DNA of 64,000 nucleotides from Hyphomicrobiales bacterium (GTDB lineage Bacteria > Pseudomonadota > Alphaproteobacteria > Rhizobiales > Rhizobiaceae): assembly GCA_900467685.1 (NCBI GenBank), contig UBQX01000010.1:1-64000 (forward strand), given 5' to 3'. The notes under the pieces were generated by a model. It worked only from the letters and a program-made list of their open reading frames with translations. It did no database searches and had not been told where the DNA came from. The position numbers were made by a program, and so were the translations under genes. This document shows positions 43,073 through 54,415 of this stretch, one piece after another (the stretch's first letter is position 1; the number at the start of each line of letters is the position of its first letter).

Positions 43073-46000
43073 ATGAGCCAGTATCCATTCATCGACATCG
43101 CAGTTCACGAGAAGGTTCGCGAACGCTTTGCGCGCGGAGAGGCTCTTGTTGTCTTCACGGAAGATCTTTCCGGCGTGCTCTGGGCCAATGGCGCAGGTGC
43201 GCGCATGTTTGGCAATGCTTCGGTTTACGATTTCATCGACCAGGGTCCGGATATTCGCGATCTCGCCTGGCGCCAGATGACCACCACCGCCGGCCAGCTC
43301 GGCGAGCCTTTCGGGCCGCGCAGCTTCCTGATGCGCGTTGCATCCGGTTTCGAACGCATCACCGTCCAGGCCAGCGTAGAGAAGATCGTCGTCGGCACTG
43401 AAATGGCGGTGCTTTTTGCAGCGCCGACCGGCGTTCGCTCCAATGCTCTTCGTGATGTCGCCCGCCGCCTGATCGAAGGTTTCGATGATCCCGAAACCCA
43501 TGTCGCGGTGATCGGGGACAGTGGTGAAATTCTCTCGTCGACACCTGGCTTCGGCGCGCTGGCGCTGCCGGCCCATGTCATTTCCATGTTGCAGGAAGGT
43601 GTGCGCGGCAAGCCCGGCCACGTGCTGAAGCGTCCCATCCACGTTGGCGAAGCCGTCTATCCCGCCGCCATTGCGCAATTGGCCGCGAAACCGGCGCTGA
43701 ACCTGCTCTTCATCATTGGCGAGGATTTTGCCGGTTCGACGGCTGCTGCCGACGCCGACGAAGTGGCCGAAACGGCCCCGCAGGAGGAGCCGGCTGTTGC
43801 GCAGGAAGCGAGGCTTCCCAAAGCTGCTGCGTTGCCCGAAACGTTGGCCGCGGACTTCGTCTTCGACCGCGAAAGCCGACCGGCTCGCTTCGTCTGGCGC
43901 ATAGACGCCGATGGCGTCTTCCACGATGTCTCGCCCGAGCTTGCCGGCGCAGTCGGCCCGCGTGCTGCGGAAATCGACGGCCAGACGTTTGAAGAGGTTG
44001 CGCGCCGCTTCGAGCTCGATCCCGATGGCCGCATCGCCGCGCTGCTTGCCAAGCGGAACACCTGGTCCGGCCGCACCGTCTACTGGCCGGTCGAGGGAAT
44101 GGCGCTGAAGGTCCCGGTCGACCTCGCGGCACTGCCCACCTATTCGCGCGATCATCAGTTTGAAGGCTTTCGCGGCTTCGGCATCGTCCGTGTCGGCGAT
44201 GTCGTTGAGGATAAGGCGGGGACGGGCGTGAAGCTTCTGAACGTCGAAGCGCCCGCACCCGATGCCGCGCCATTGCCTGAAAGCGCAGCACCATCGCTCC
44301 CTGAGCCGCGCAATGAGCCGCCTGCGCTGAAATTCGAAGATACGCCGATGCGGCGCTACTCCGACAAGGTCATCCGCTTCGAGGAGCGCCGCCAGAGCGC
44401 GCTTCCCGAAACGCTCTCCTCGGACGAGCAGGCGGCCTTCCGCGAGATCGCCCGCAAACTCGGCGGTCGTATCGATGAGACGACAGGCGAGAAGGCGGAT
44501 GAAAAGGCCGCCGCAGGGCCGCAGCCGGAAAAGCCGCGCACCGAGCGGACCCCGGCGCGATCCTCCGTTCTTTCGAGCGACAATCCGCCGCTGCTGCGGC
44601 TGGTCAGGACGAGCGAGGAGCAGGCCGCCGAAGACCTGAAGGATGACCTTGCCGCCATCAAGTCCTTCCGTTCGGAAGGCGAGGGGCTGACGACACTCGT
44701 GGCGCAGCAATTGCCGATGGCCATGCTGGTGCATGTCGGCGACAGGCTGATCTACGCCAATCCGGAATTCTTCCGCCTGACCGGAGACCGGACGCTTCGC
44801 GATCTCGAGGCACGCGGCGGCATCGATGCGCTGCTGGAGCGCGACGAGAGCATGAACCCCGATGGCCCCGGCATGATCCTCGTGCAGGCCAAGGGCGACC
44901 GTGTCGCCGTCACTGCCAAGCTGCAGTCGGTCCGCTGGGAAGGCCGCGCGGCTCTGCTGCTGGCCCTGAACCCCATGCCTTCCGTGCCGGTTCCGGCGAA
45001 GGCCGAAGAGCCGGTTGCCTCCGCTGCAGAACCTGTCGCCGACACCAATCCGGCCGCATCTTCCGAGCTCGCAAGTCTGCGCGCCGAAGTGGGCGAACTG
45101 CGTTCCATTCTGGAAACCGCCACCGATGGCGTTGTCGTGCTGTCGGGCGAGGGCGAGATCCGCTCGATGAACCGCTCGGCCTCCGCGCTCTTCAATTACG
45201 ATGAGGCGGAAGTGCGCGGCAAACCCTTTGCCATGCTATTCGCGCATGAAAGCCAGCGCGCGGTTGCCGATTACCTGGCAGGGCTCGCCGGCCATGGCGT
45301 GGCGAGCGTGCTGAACGATGGCCGCGAGGTTATCGGTCGCGAAGCCTCCGGCGGTCGCCTGCCGCTCTTCATGACGCTCGGTCGGCTATCCTCCTCGGCA
45401 AGCTACTGCGCGGTGATCCGCGATATCACGCAATGGAAGCGCACCGAGGACGAGCTGAAAAACGCCAAGCGTGCCGCCGAGACGGCCAACGCCCACAAGA
45501 GCGATTTTCTCGCCAAAGTGAGCCACGAAATCCGCACGCCGCTCAATGCCATCATCGGTTTTTCCGAGATGATGTCGAATGAGCGCTTCGGTCCGATCGG
45601 CAATCAGCGCTACATCGAATATGCCAACGACATCAGCCGTTCCGGCCGTCATGTCCTCGACATCGTCAACGACCTGCTCGATATCTCCAAGATCGAGGCG
45701 GGCGAGATGGATCTCGACTTTACCGCCGTGCGCCTGAACGCAACGGTCATGGAGGCGATCTCGCTCTTGCAGCCGCAGGCCAACACGCAGCGCGTCATCG
45801 TTCGCACGGCGTTGTCCGAGCGGGTGCCGGACGTCGTGGCGGATACGCGCTCGGTCAAGCAGATCCTCATCAACATCATTGCCAACGCCATCAAGTTCAC
45901 GCCGTCCGGCGGCCAGATCGTCGTTTCGACCTCCTACGAGCCGAATGGCTGCGTCGTGCTGCGCATCCGCGACACCGGCATCGGTATGTCGCGCGAGGAG

Positions 46001-46198
46001 CTGGAACAGGCGATGAAGCCCTTCAAGCAGGCCCCATCCGGTGCAGCCCGCCAGCGCGGCGAGGGCACGGGTCTCGGTCTGCCGCTGACCAAGGCGATGA
46101 CGGAAGCCAACCGCGCGACCTTCTCCGTCAGTTCGACGCCCAACGAGGGCACGCTGGTGGAAATCTCATTCCCGTCGCAGCGGGTGCTCGCGAACTGA
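43073..46198 (+). CDS. pdhS: PdhS-type PAS sensor histidine kinase (PleC/DivJ homologue)
   Basis: 1041-residue soluble histidine kinase. The long N-terminal part (1-270) is followed by PAS-like domains around 270-380, 545-640 and 675-780 (for example GDRLIYANPEFFRLTG and LSGEGEIRSMNRSASALF). The H-box SHEIRTPLNAIIGFSEMM is of the PleC/DivJ class, and the ATPase has RDTGIGMSREE and GEGTGLGLPLTKAM. No membrane segment is seen. Size and plan fit Brucella/rhizobial PdhS, which acts on DivK at the cell pole. Residues 390-530 are charged and probably disordered. A CtrA box sits in the promoter. Confidence 0.85.
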   Translation: MSQYPFIDIAVHEKVRERFARGEALVVFTEDLSGVLWANGAGARMFGNASVYDFIDQGPDIRDLAWRQMTTTAGQLGEPFGPRSFLMRVASGFERITVQASVEKIVVGTEMAVLFAAPTGVRSNALRDVARRLIEGFDDPETHVAVIGDSGEILSSTPGFGALALPAHVISMLQEGVRGKPGHVLKRPIHVGEAVYPAAIAQLAAKPALNLLFIIGEDFAGSTAAADADEVAETAPQEEPAVAQEARLPKAAALPETLAADFVFDRESRPARFVWRIDADGVFHDVSPELAGAVGPRAAEIDGQTFEEVARRFELDPDGRIAALLAKRNTWSGRTVYWPVEGMALKVPVDLAALPTYSRDHQFEGFRGFGIVRVGDVVEDKAGTGVKLLNVEAPAPDAAPLPESAAPSLPEPRNEPPALKFEDTPMRRYSDKVIRFEERRQSALPETLSSDEQAAFREIARKLGGRIDETTGEKADEKAAAGPQPEKPRTERTPARSSVLSSDNPPLLRLVRTSEEQAAEDLKDDLAAIKSFRSEGEGLTTLVAQQLPMAMLVHVGDRLIYANPEFFRLTGDRTLRDLEARGGIDALLERDESMNPDGPGMILVQAKGDRVAVTAKLQSVRWEGRAALLLALNPMPSVPVPAKAEEPVASAAEPVADTNPAASSELASLRAEVGELRSILETATDGVVVLSGEGEIRSMNRSASALFNYDEAEVRGKPFAMLFAHESQRAVADYLAGLAGHGVASVLNDGREVIGREASGGRLPLFMTLGRLSSSASYCAVIRDITQWKRTEDELKNAKRAAETANAHKSDFLAKVSHEIRTPLNAIIGFSEMMSNERFGPIGNQRYIEYANDISRSGRHVLDIVNDLLDISKIEAGEMDLDFTAVRLNATVMEAISLLQPQANTQRVIVRTALSERVPDVVADTRSVKQILINIIANAIKFTPSGGQIVVSTSYEPNGCVVLRIRDTGIGMSREELEQAMKPFKQAPSGAARQRGEGTGLGLPLTKAMTEANRATFSVSSTPNEGTLVEISFPSQRVLAN

Positions 46199-46328
46199 AC
46201 AGGATCGGGTGATCGAGCGGTTTGACGCCCGGCCAGGGAAAATGTGACGCGAAAACCTGCCTCGATCTCTCAAGTCTTGCATCCGTCTGCACCCGCCGGT
46301 ATCGAAGGCCGACGATAAGGAAGGCGAG

Positions 46329-48008
46329 ATGCAGGCAGGGATGAATGCCGGAACGGCAGAGGGTGGTCGTGTGACAAAGGTGGACGAGGGGCGCTTGCTG
46401 CGTGCTGTCGCAATGCTGGTCGCCCTTGCTGCCATTCTCCCCATCATCGCCATCATCTGGATCGCGCTGGCCGGCAGCTTTGGCGCCTGGCCGCATCTCA
46501 TTGCCAATGTCATTCCGCGCTCGGCCTCGACGACCGCCCTGCTGCTCGCAGAGGTCTGCGCCTGCACCCTGGTGACAGGTGTCGCGACGGCGTGGCTGAC
46601 ATCAACCTGCGAATTCCCGTTCCGGCGGACACTCACCGTGGCGCTCGTCCTGCCGCTTGCCATGCCCGCCTATCTCTCGGCCTATGCCTTCGGCGAGTTC
46701 TTCGACTATAGCGGCCCGCTGCAATCTGCCATCCGGGCACTCACCGGCCTGCGCTCCGCCCGCGATTACTGGTCGCCGGATATCCGCACGACCACCGGGG
46801 CGGCCTTCGTGCTCGGCTCGGTGCTCTATCCCTATATATTCCTGACGGCGCGAACCATGTTCCTGATGCAAGGGCGCAATGCGGCGGAAGTGGCGCGGAC
46901 TCTGGGGGCAGGGCCTGTGCGCACTTTCTTCCGCGTGCAGCTTCCCATGGCCCGCCCCGCCATTGTCGTGGGACTGACGCTGGTCATCATGGAAACGCTG
47001 AATGATATCGGCGCGGTCGAATATCTGGGCGTCAAGACGCTGACCTTCTCGATCTACGAGACCTGGCTGAACCGCAATGACCTTGCCGGCGCAGCGCAGA
47101 TCGCCCTGGTCATGCTGGCCATCGTTATCCTGCTGGCCTTTGTCGAACGCCACGCGCGCGGTCGCCAGCGCTTTGCCGGTTCGAAGCCTGCGTCAGCACA
47201 GAATGTCAGCCGTATCGCCCTCAGCGGCCCGTGGCGCGCGCTCGCGGTTCTTCTTTGCGTGGCGCCGCCGCTCGTCGGCTTTTTCATTCCGGCCTGGATC
47301 ATGGCGGGTTATGCGATGAAGCGGCTGGATGCCTTTGCCTCGCCTGTTCTGCTCTCGGCGCTGGGGCATACTGTGATGGTGTCCGCCGGCGCTGCCGTCG
47401 TTGCGACGCTTGCCGGTTTCGTGCTGGCCTACTCGATCCGCCACGGCGGGACACGCGCAGTGCGCTCCGCCAATCGTCTGGCATCGTTCGGCTATGGCGT
47501 GCCCGGCACGGTGCTGGCGATCGGCGTCCTGATCCCGCTCGCCGCATTCGACAATGCGCTCTCGTCGTTCACGAAATCGCTCTTCGGCGTCTCAGCCGGC
47601 CTTCTGCTCTCCGGCACCGGCTTTGCCATCGTCTATGCCAGCGCGGTGCGCTTCCTGACGATGGCGGAAGGCAATGTGGCGGCAGGCTTCGACAAGCTCT
47701 CCCCCAATCTCGACTGGGCGGCCCGCACGCTCGGGCGCACGCGGGGTGGCGCCTTGCGCGAAGTCCTCATGCCGATGATGCGGCCGGCGACGCTGACCGC
47801 CGCCCTTCTCGTCTTCATCGAAACCTCGAAGGAACTCTCGGCCACGATCCTGCTTCGCCCGTTCAATTTCAACACGCTGGCAACGCTGGTCTACGAAGAC
47901 GCCTCGCGCTCCCAGGTCGCCGATGCCTCGGTGCCCTCGGTCATCATCATTCTGGCGGGGCTTGTCCCGGTGATCGTGGTGTCGCGACTGCTGGAGAAGG
48001 GGCGCTGA
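46329..48008 (+). CDS. fbpB: Iron(III) ABC transporter permease, fused double-domain (FbpB/SfuB/AfuB type)
   Basis: 559-residue inner-membrane protein with two tandem BPD_transp_1 domains. Each EAA loop is visible: ARTLGAGPVRTFFRVQLPMARPA (first) and ARTLGRTRGGALREVLMPMMRPA (second). The YVEFLGVKT-like segment (VEYLGVKTLTF) and the C-terminal NFNTLATLVYEDAS are typical of ferric-iron permeases. ATG 46329 follows AAGGAAGG. It stands alone: the likely partner binding protein is at 36542, and no ATPase gene lies next to it. Confidence 0.87.
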   Translation: MQAGMNAGTAEGGRVTKVDEGRLLRAVAMLVALAAILPIIAIIWIALAGSFGAWPHLIANVIPRSASTTALLLAEVCACTLVTGVATAWLTSTCEFPFRRTLTVALVLPLAMPAYLSAYAFGEFFDYSGPLQSAIRALTGLRSARDYWSPDIRTTTGAAFVLGSVLYPYIFLTARTMFLMQGRNAAEVARTLGAGPVRTFFRVQLPMARPAIVVGLTLVIMETLNDIGAVEYLGVKTLTFSIYETWLNRNDLAGAAQIALVMLAIVILLAFVERHARGRQRFAGSKPASAQNVSRIALSGPWRALAVLLCVAPPLVGFFIPAWIMAGYAMKRLDAFASPVLLSALGHTVMVSAGAAVVATLAGFVLAYSIRHGGTRAVRSANRLASFGYGVPGTVLAIGVLIPLAAFDNALSSFTKSLFGVSAGLLLSGTGFAIVYASAVRFLTMAEGNVAAGFDKLSPNLDWAARTLGRTRGGALREVLMPMMRPATLTAALLVFIETSKELSATILLRPFNFNTLATLVYEDASRSQVADASVPSVIIILAGLVPVIVVSRLLEKGR

Positions 48009-48039
48009 ACGCCCCCTCGTAGCATCGATCTGCGCCTGA

Positions 48040-49992
<1,953 letters not shown>

Positions 49993-50155
49993 TTCATTCC
50001 TCCAAATAACAGCCGCGTTCTTAAATCATGTTGCATTGCGGAAATAAAGGGCCTCCGACAGGGACTTGTGCAGCCATTTGCATTCCGGCGTCCGAGGGTT
50101 TATCCCCTTCTGCGCATTCGCCGGCAGACATCGCAGGCGAAACGAGTAGCCGAGT

Positions 50156-51991
50156 ATGTCCATACTGTCCCTTGAACGCCTGCAGCACGTCCGGTCTACC
50201 CTGCGCGCCGTCCTGACGTGGCGGATCGCGGTGCTCGCGGCCATCGTGATTGTTGTCTTTGCGGGCGGGCAGCGGCTGCTCGGCTCGCTTTTCGTCTCGT
50301 CCGGCATGGTGCGCCAGCAGATCCATGAGGCGCTGAAACGCCAGACAGGGCTGGACTTCGTGGTCAGGGGGGAGACTTCCGTTTCTTTTTGGCCTTCTCC
50401 GGTGATCACTCTTGAGAATGTGGATGTACTGAAGCCCGGTGCAAATGCCGAGGAACCCATCTTCCATGCCGATGCGATCTCGGGGCGATTTGACGTCGTT
50501 TCGGCGCTTTCCGGCAGCCCGCAATTCGGTTCCGTCGCGCTGACGCGTCCCGTCTTGCGCGTGTCGCGCAGTGCCTCCGGCGCTTTTGCCTGGCAGGAAG
50601 CGGCGGTCATGAAGACGGATAGCGGTTCGACGCTCGACGACCTGCATCTGGGCCGAATCAGGCTGGCAGAGGGGAGCTTAGAGTTCCGCCAGCAGGATGG
50701 AATTCAGGCAGGATTCCGCGACATCACCGGCTCCCTCGAATTCTCATCCCTGTCGCGATCGCTCTCCTTCGATGTCAGCGCAAAAGCGGCCGACCGTCCG
50801 CTGACACTCTCCGGCTCACTGGCCGATCCAGCAAAGCTGATGTCGGGCGGCAATTCCGGATTGACGTTCAAGCTCGTTTCGGACGATCTCGACGCGAATT
50901 TTTCCGGCACCGCGAATATCGGCGAGCAGAGCTTCGTGACCGGCTCTCTGGATGCATCTGCGGCCGATCTGGGAGCTGCGGCGACCTGGATGGGCCTCAA
51001 CTATCCTGTTCTAAACAAGCTGACGGTCGTGGACGTCAAAGCATCGTTGGCCTCCGAAGGCATGAAGTTCACCTTCTCCGACCTCTCGCTTCAACTTCCC
51101 AACCATCAGGCCACCGGCATCGTATCGGTAGGCTGGACCAAGCGCGGTCTCCCGCCATTCTTTTCCGGGACGCTTGCTTTCGACAATTTCGATGCCGGCG
51201 CTTTTGTCACGGCTTTCGTGCCTTCCGCGCTGAACCTGCAGGATATGCCGCTGAAGTTCGACACATCGTTCCTGCGTGATTTCCAGGTCGATTTGCGCCT
51301 CTCCGCCAGCAAGGCCGCCTTCGGTGCGGTCACCGTGGCGGACATGGCGGCGGGCGTGCGCATTGTCGATGGCCATGCGTCCTTTGCCATCGCTTCCGGC
51401 CAGTTGGCCAATGGCAGTCTGTCCGCGGAAGTATCGGTAGATGACGATCCGGAGAAGGGCCCGCTTTGCAAGCTCATGGTCCAGACGCGCAACATCGATC
51501 TGGGTGCGGTGCCTGGCATCCTCGGCCTTTCCGGCCCCTGGCCTCAGGCAAGCGGAAACCTCGAAGTCGATCTGCATTCGCGCCTGCCGTTGGCTCCCTC
51601 GGGCCGCGCCGAGACCAATGGTTCCATCAAGGCCAGCGGCGGTGCCGGCAAGCTTGCCGGGTTCGATCCCGCCGTCTTCCGTGAACTGGCATCGCAAAAG
51701 CGCTTCTTCGACCTGTCGCTGGCCTCTGCCACGCCTCTGCGCTTCGACAGCTTCGAGATCGCGGCTGTCGTCGATAACGGCATTGCCGAGCTCAACACGG
51801 CAAGCTTCAAGAGCAGCTCTGGCAATCTCGATCTGACGGGCGTCATTCCCTACAAGAACAACAGCCTCGCCGTCTCCGGCACGCTCGGCGCTCCTGCCGG
51901 GTCCAACGCGCCCGCAACCCGGTTCTTTGCCGGCGGCGCCTGGCCGAATATCCTGATCTCTCCCTTCTCGGCGATCATTTCCGGTCAATAA
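50156..51991 (+). CDS. AsmA-family protein
   Basis: 611 residues with one N-terminal transmembrane segment (ILVVF-type: IAVLAAIVIVVFAGG, residues ~25-40) and a long periplasmic beta-rich part. The N-terminal AsmA motif FVVRGETSVSFWPSPVITLENVDV and the C-terminal AsmA_2-like domain (GSIKASGGAGKLAGFDPAVF) are visible. Such proteins are linked to outer-membrane assembly and lipid transport between membranes. The patatin gene follows 90 bp downstream; a functional link is only an inference. Confidence 0.82.
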   Translation: MSILSLERLQHVRSTLRAVLTWRIAVLAAIVIVVFAGGQRLLGSLFVSSGMVRQQIHEALKRQTGLDFVVRGETSVSFWPSPVITLENVDVLKPGANAEEPIFHADAISGRFDVVSALSGSPQFGSVALTRPVLRVSRSASGAFAWQEAAVMKTDSGSTLDDLHLGRIRLAEGSLEFRQQDGIQAGFRDITGSLEFSSLSRSLSFDVSAKAADRPLTLSGSLADPAKLMSGGNSGLTFKLVSDDLDANFSGTANIGEQSFVTGSLDASAADLGAAATWMGLNYPVLNKLTVVDVKASLASEGMKFTFSDLSLQLPNHQATGIVSVGWTKRGLPPFFSGTLAFDNFDAGAFVTAFVPSALNLQDMPLKFDTSFLRDFQVDLRLSASKAAFGAVTVADMAAGVRIVDGHASFAIASGQLANGSLSAEVSVDDDPEKGPLCKLMVQTRNIDLGAVPGILGLSGPWPQASGNLEVDLHSRLPLAPSGRAETNGSIKASGGAGKLAGFDPAVFRELASQKRFFDLSLASATPLRFDSFEIAAVVDNGIAELNTASFKSSSGNLDLTGVIPYKNNSLAVSGTLGAPAGSNAPATRFFAGGAWPNILISPFSAIISGQ

Positions 51992-52081
51992 GGTATACTT
52001 ACCATTTTGTCATTTGTGTGCGCTGCACAATGGTGTTAGCAATTGTTCAGCGTTTGACAATTGCCATGAGAACCATTCCCA

Positions 52082-53209
52082 GTGCCCATTCTCTCGGACA
52101 AAAAGATCATTGTTTTTCAAGGTGGCGGTGCGTTGGGTGCCTATCAGGCTGGCGCCTATGAGGCATTGCACGAAGCCGGGATCCGCCCCGAATGGATCGC
52201 CGGCATTTCCATCGGCGCGATCAACTCCGCAATCATCGCCGGCAGCCCGGAAGACCGGCGTGTCGAGAACCTCCGCCGGTTCTGGGAACTTGTCACGTCG
52301 GGACCGCGCACCATTCCGATCGGCGAGGAGCCGCTGCTGCGCCGCTTCTTCAACGAGTTTTCGGCCGCCTTGGCCGCAACCGTTGGCGTCAACGGCTTCT
52401 ACAAGCCGCAACTGCCCAATCCTTTCGCGCTTTTCGGCGGCACCGCACCCATCGCCTTCTACGACACCTCGCCGCTGATCAAGACGCTGGAAGATCTCAT
52501 CGACTTCGAACTTCTTAATCGCGGCCCCACCCGGTTGAGTGTCGGCGCGGTCGAGATCGAAAGCGCCAATTTCCGCTATTTCGATAGCGTCCAGTTGAAG
52601 AACCGTGGCGGCATCAATGCGCTTCACATTGCCGCCTCCGGTGCGCTGCCGCCGGGTTTTCCGCCGATCGAGATCGAGGGCAAGCATTATTGGGATGGCG
52701 GCCTTGTCTCCAACACGCCGCTGCAATGGATCATGGACCGCCGCGACCACAAAGAAGACATCTGCGTCTTCCAGGTCGATCTTTTCAGCGCGTCCGGGCA
52801 CATGCCCCGCGACATGCTGGAGGCAGCAGCGCGCGAGAAGGAAATCCGCTTCTCGAGCCGCACGCGTCTCAACACGCAGATCGCCCGCGAGCAGGAAAAG
52901 ATGCGCAAGGCGCTGAAGCGGGTACTGGCCAAAGTGCCGCAGGAACTGAGCAATGATCCCGACGTTCAATACCTGCTCGGCGAGCAGGATGGCGGCGGCA
53001 CCACGGTCGTGCATCTCATCTATCAGCGCCGCGGTTACGAGACGAGCACGATGGACTTCGAGTTTTCGCGCATCACCATGGAAGACCATTGGCGCGCCGG
53101 CTATGACGATGTGAAGGAGACGCTGGCCTGCGGCCAGTGGATCAACCGCCGCATCCCCGAAGACGGCTTCAAGACCATCGACCGCCGACGAATTTCAAAC
53201 GGCAAGTAA
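52082..53209 (+). CDS. Patatin-like phospholipase
   Basis: 375-residue lipid acyl hydrolase with a Ser-Asp dyad: oxyanion motif FQGGGALGAYQAG, nucleophile elbow GISIGAIN and Asp in WDGGLVSNTPLQ. The C-terminal third contains a helical extension (EAAAREKEIRFSSRTRLNTQ) found in DUF3734-type patatins. GTG start at 52082. It lies 18 bp upstream of bdhA and is probably co-transcribed; in PHB-producing Rhizobiales a patatin next to bdhA recurs and has been suggested to act in PHB or lipid turnover, which I treat as inference. Confidence 0.88.
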   Translation: MPILSDKKIIVFQGGGALGAYQAGAYEALHEAGIRPEWIAGISIGAINSAIIAGSPEDRRVENLRRFWELVTSGPRTIPIGEEPLLRRFFNEFSAALAATVGVNGFYKPQLPNPFALFGGTAPIAFYDTSPLIKTLEDLIDFELLNRGPTRLSVGAVEIESANFRYFDSVQLKNRGGINALHIAASGALPPGFPPIEIEGKHYWDGGLVSNTPLQWIMDRRDHKEDICVFQVDLFSASGHMPRDMLEAAAREKEIRFSSRTRLNTQIAREQEKMRKALKRVLAKVPQELSNDPDVQYLLGEQDGGGTTVVHLIYQRRGYETSTMDFEFSRITMEDHWRAGYDDVKETLACGQWINRRIPEDGFKTIDRRRISNGK

Positions 53210-53227
53210 TCCGAAAGGAAGACCACG

Positions 53228-54010
53228 ATGAATATGAAGGACAAGGTTTGCATCGTCACCGGTTCGGCAGGTGGCATCGGTTATGCGATCGCCAAGCGCT
53301 ATGTTGCTGCCGGCGCCAGGGTCGTGATTGCCGACCTCAAGGCTGATGCAGCAGAAAAGGCGGCCTCCGAACTCAAGGCCATGGGCCCCGGCGATGCGTT
53401 CGCCGTTGAAATGGACGTGACCAGCGAAGAAGCAGTCAATGCCGGCGTTGCGGCGACCATCGAGAAATGGGGCCGCGTCGACGTGCTCGTCTCGAATGCC
53501 GGCATCCAGATCGTCAACAAGATCGAGGATTTCGCCTTTGCCGACTGGAAGAAGATGCTCGCCATCCATCTCGATGGCGCCTTCCTGACCACCAAGGCCT
53601 GCATGCCGCACATGAAGGCGCAGAAGGGCGGGGCGATCATCTACATGGGCTCGGTCCATTCCAAGGAAGCCTCGCCGCTGAAGTCTGCCTATGTCACGGC
53701 CAAGCACGGCCTGCTGGGTCTCGCCCGCGTGGTTGCCAAGGAAGGCGGCAAGTTCGGCGTCCGCGCCAATGTCATCTGCCCCGGCTTCGTCCGCACGCCT
53801 CTCGTCGAAAAACAAATTCCGGAACAAGCCAAGGAGTTGGGGATTTCGGAGGAGGAAGTCGTCTCGAAGGTCATGCTCGGGCAGACCGTCGACGCGGAAT
53901 TCACCACCGTCGAAGACATTGCGGAAGTCGCCTATTTCTTCGCCGGGTTCGAGACGAATGCACTGACCGGGCAATCCATTGTCGCCAGCCACGGCTGGTA
54001 CATGGAGTAA
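53228..54010 (+). CDS. bdhA: 3-hydroxybutyrate dehydrogenase
   Basis: 260-residue short-chain dehydrogenase interconverting (R)-3-hydroxybutyrate and acetoacetate with NAD. Cofactor motif is [12 protein letters not shown], the NAG motif is SNAGIQIV, the active site is Ser in [10 protein letters not shown] with YVTAKHG (Tyr/Lys), and the C-terminus is [16 protein letters not shown]. The substrate-defining features (Gln in AGIQ, the [12 protein letters not shown] lid) fit BdhA. It has GAAAGGAAG upstream and follows the patatin gene. Confidence 0.93.
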   Translation: MNMKDKVCIVTGSAGGIGYAIAKRYVAAGARVVIADLKADAAEKAASELKAMGPGDAFAVEMDVTSEEAVNAGVAATIEKWGRVDVLVSNAGIQIVNKIEDFAFADWKKMLAIHLDGAFLTTKACMPHMKAQKGGAIIYMGSVHSKEASPLKSAYVTAKHGLLGLARVVAKEGGKFGVRANVICPGFVRTPLVEKQIPEQAKELGISEEEVVSKVMLGQTVDAEFTTVEDIAEVAYFFAGFETNALTGQSIVASHGWYME

Positions 54011-54093
54011 TCAGTTTTCAGGTCCTTTTGCGACCGTCACAATTTTGCCCGGGATCACGTTAACAAAAGTTAATGGAGACGAGGAGCAAGATC

Positions 54094-54285
54094 ATGACAT
54101 CGCAGCATGTGACCCAGGAAGTGATCGACGCCTATTATGAATACACCCACCTGACGCTTGATCGGCGGAAATTCGCCAACAAACTCAGAGAGATGGCCGA
54201 GGCAGATGCAAAGCCTCGGTCTATCGTGCTGGAGACAGACTGGGCGGAGTTGCGCCTCGATACCGAGAACACGCTTCCGCAATAG
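54094..54285 (+). CDS. Small ORF duplicating the N-terminal motif of the downstream dienelactone hydrolase
   Basis: 63 residues with a good ribosome site (GAGGAG, 7 bp). Its segment VTQEVIDAYYEYTHLTLDRR matches VTQAMINAYDEYTHLTLDRR at the start of the hydrolase encoded at 55611. In the hydrolase the twin Arg is followed by FMRKL and a hydrophobic Tat core; here it reads KFANKLREMAEADAKP, so the signal core is lost. It may be an expressed microprotein with the same docking motif, or the surviving 5' end of a duplicated gene. Confidence 0.6.
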   Translation: MTSQHVTQEVIDAYYEYTHLTLDRRKFANKLREMAEADAKPRSIVLETDWAELRLDTENTLPQ

Positions 54286-54415
54286 CTGCTGTCGCCTGAG
54301 TTAGCGTGTCATAATAAATTCATGCAGCGCGACACGCTTCAGTTGACTTTGGTCAATGCGTCGCCGGCGTCGGTTCCGTCCTATGGAGCTCTATTCGAGC
54401 CCCAGGGAGCATCCG

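Noticed and set aside
43013-44734. 573-codon open frame opposite pdhS
   Set aside because: Antisense shadow; the plus-strand kinase has clear PAS, H-box and ATPase motifs.
46201-46328. Possible additional gene between pdhS and fbpB
   Set aside because: Only short frames; the fbpB start has a clear AAGGAAGG site and the interval is too short for a gene.
54064-54077. TTAA-N6-TTAA element before the 63-residue ORF as a CtrA box
   Set aside because: The spacer is 6 bp; CtrA requires N7 between the half-sites.
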